Assembly (NCBI GenBank): GCA_947652375.1
Contig: CANTCS010000001.1
Coordinates: 1-64,000 of the forward strand
Length of the DNA: 64,000 nt
Origin: an uncultured Mollicutes bacterium
Lineage (GTDB): Bacteria > Bacillota_I > Bacilli_A > RF39 > UBA660
Direction of reading: 5' to 3'
Shown: in pieces, positions 62,782 through 64,000 of the stretch
Position numbering within the stretch: position 1 is the first letter of the stretch
Layout of the letters: each line of letters begins with the position of its first letter
The notes under the pieces: model-generated
Seen by the model: only the letters and a program-made list of their open reading frames with translations
Told to the model about the DNA's origin: nothing
The model's database searches: none
Program-made: the position numbers and the translations under genes

Positions 62782-63438
62782 ATGATTCTGATAATATTTA
62801 TTTTATTTATATTCGTAATTAGTATTAAAAATTTGGTAATTTTAATGAGGTATTTAAACAAATTGGAAAAAGAATATTTAATACTTTTTAATAAATGTAA
62901 TGATTTAAAAGATTTATCCAAAATAAAAAATGAAATATATGAATATAACAAATGCGAGCTTACAAGAACTTATCAGCAATTAAAGCTTTATGAAAACGAC
63001 GAATTGGAAAGAAGAAATATCACAATAAATAATATAAATTATAAAAAAAATAATTTATTTATAGGAAAAAGAATTTTAATAGGGACAGTTATAGATGATC
63101 ATCTTATTTATTTAAGAAAAATCTTACAAAAAATGGGTATAATTGTTGATGTTGTCTCTACTAGCAGAGATGTTTATCAAAAAATTAGTTATTCTTCAAA
63201 AATTAAATATGACCTTATATTTATTGATGAAATTTTTAAAGAAGAAAATGAACTTAAAAATATAAAAAAATTACAAAATAAATTTGCTTTTCATACTCCC
63301 ATAATATTATTAACTTTATCAAAATTAAATTCCCAAAAAAAAATAAGCTATTTTTGTGCAAAATATAATGTAGATGGTATTATTGAAAAAAATTTTGATG
63401 AAAGTTTTTTAATTACTCTACTTAAAAAGTTTTTGTAA
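62782..63438 (+). CDS. membrane-anchored receiver-like (CheY-fold) protein
   Basis: N-terminal TM, coiled-coil, then KRILIGTVIDDHLIYLRKILQKMG...YDLIFIDEIF...TPIILLTLSK...VDGIIEKNFDESFL: receiver-like DD, D, T, K pattern. Confidence 0.65.
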   Translation: MILIIFILFIFVISIKNLVILMRYLNKLEKEYLILFNKCNDLKDLSKIKNEIYEYNKCELTRTYQQLKLYENDELERRNITINNINYKKNNLFIGKRILIGTVIDDHLIYLRKILQKMGIIVDVVSTSRDVYQKISYSSKIKYDLIFIDEIFKEENELKNIKKLQNKFAFHTPIILLTLSKLNSQKKISYFCAKYNVDGIIEKNFDESFLITLLKKFL

Positions 63439-63770
63439 AAATAAGAATGTTATTTAATTACTTTTTAGATATGCTTTCTTAATATTAAAATAGAATATAC
63501 TTTTATATGATATTTATTTTCTTATAAAAATAGTATAAGAAAAAAATTTTATGAAATTTTTAAGATTTTAGACTTCAATTCTAATTTTTAATACTTTTAA
63601 TTTAAAGTTTTAAGTCTAATATTATATTTTTTAGTATTATTTTTTTTAATTACAGCTTTATATAATAAATCAAATAACATTACTTTATCTTTAAAAAATA
63701 TCAAAATTGCTATAGAATATTTTTAATCACGAATTCTAATTTAATTTCAAATAAGCTATTTTTTAAATTT

Positions 63771-64000
63771 CTATTTATAATCTTTATTTTGATATTCAAA
63801 TAATATATTAGAGTTATTCTTTAAGTATTTTCTAATAATATTTTCTGTTTCTTTTTTTGTTAAAATTATTTTCAATTTTCCTTGTTTATTTTTATTATTA
63901 AAGATATTATTTTCTTGTAATAAAAATTCCACTCTTTTTTTTACTCCATTAGCTCCATCTACAAAAATAACTTTATGATTAAGAGCATTCTCAATATATT
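63771..64000 (-). CDS. 3' part of a CDS running off the window, tentatively glutamate racemase C-terminus
   Basis: Reverse-strand reading YIENALNHKVIFVDGANGVKKRVEFLLQENNIFNNKNKQGKLKIILTKKETENIIRKYLKNNSNILFEYQNKDYK*; resembles the MurI C-terminus. Confidence 0.4.
   Translation of the reverse strand, partial: YIENALNHKVIFVDGANGVKKRVEFLLQENNIFNNKNKQGKLKIILTKKETENIIRKYLKNNSNILFEYQNKDYK

Overview
The window is AT-rich, low-GC Firmicutes-type chromosome. Ribosomal operon structure, Spo0A and a SpoIID-like protein suggest an uncultured, possibly sporulating Bacilli or Clostridia relative; the lineage is inference. Bases 1 to about 2040 look like the right end of an integrative element: a large serine recombinase whose boundary falls inside an amidase-LysM gene. 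Next come CorA, an HtrA-like protease, an Abi/HEPN protein, a Zn-dependent phospholipase C-like protein, a degenerate SpoIID-like protein, a compact type VII secretion locus (EssC-like, YukD-like, two tiny helical proteins), a ZIP transporter and an isolated holin/M23 lysis-like pair. About 16.8-36.3 kb is the S10-spc-alpha ribosomal super-operon continuing into an altered ECF-truA-rplM-rpsI tail. In it, rpmD, map and ecfT are absent and the two EcfA-like ATPases are motif-degenerate. About 37-58.7 kb is mostly housekeeping (dinB, spo0A, tpiA, pgk, gap, clpP, whiA, yvcK, lgt, uvrA, uvrB). The last 5 kb is accessory or decaying. It holds a frameshifted HTH gene, a tandem-HTH-like repeat array (about 72-75 aa period) split by a frameshift from a sigma-70-like C-terminus, an XRE regulator, and a membrane-anchored receiver-like protein. 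I saw no rRNA, tRNA or CRISPR arrays. All family calls are by eye from translations, with no database search.
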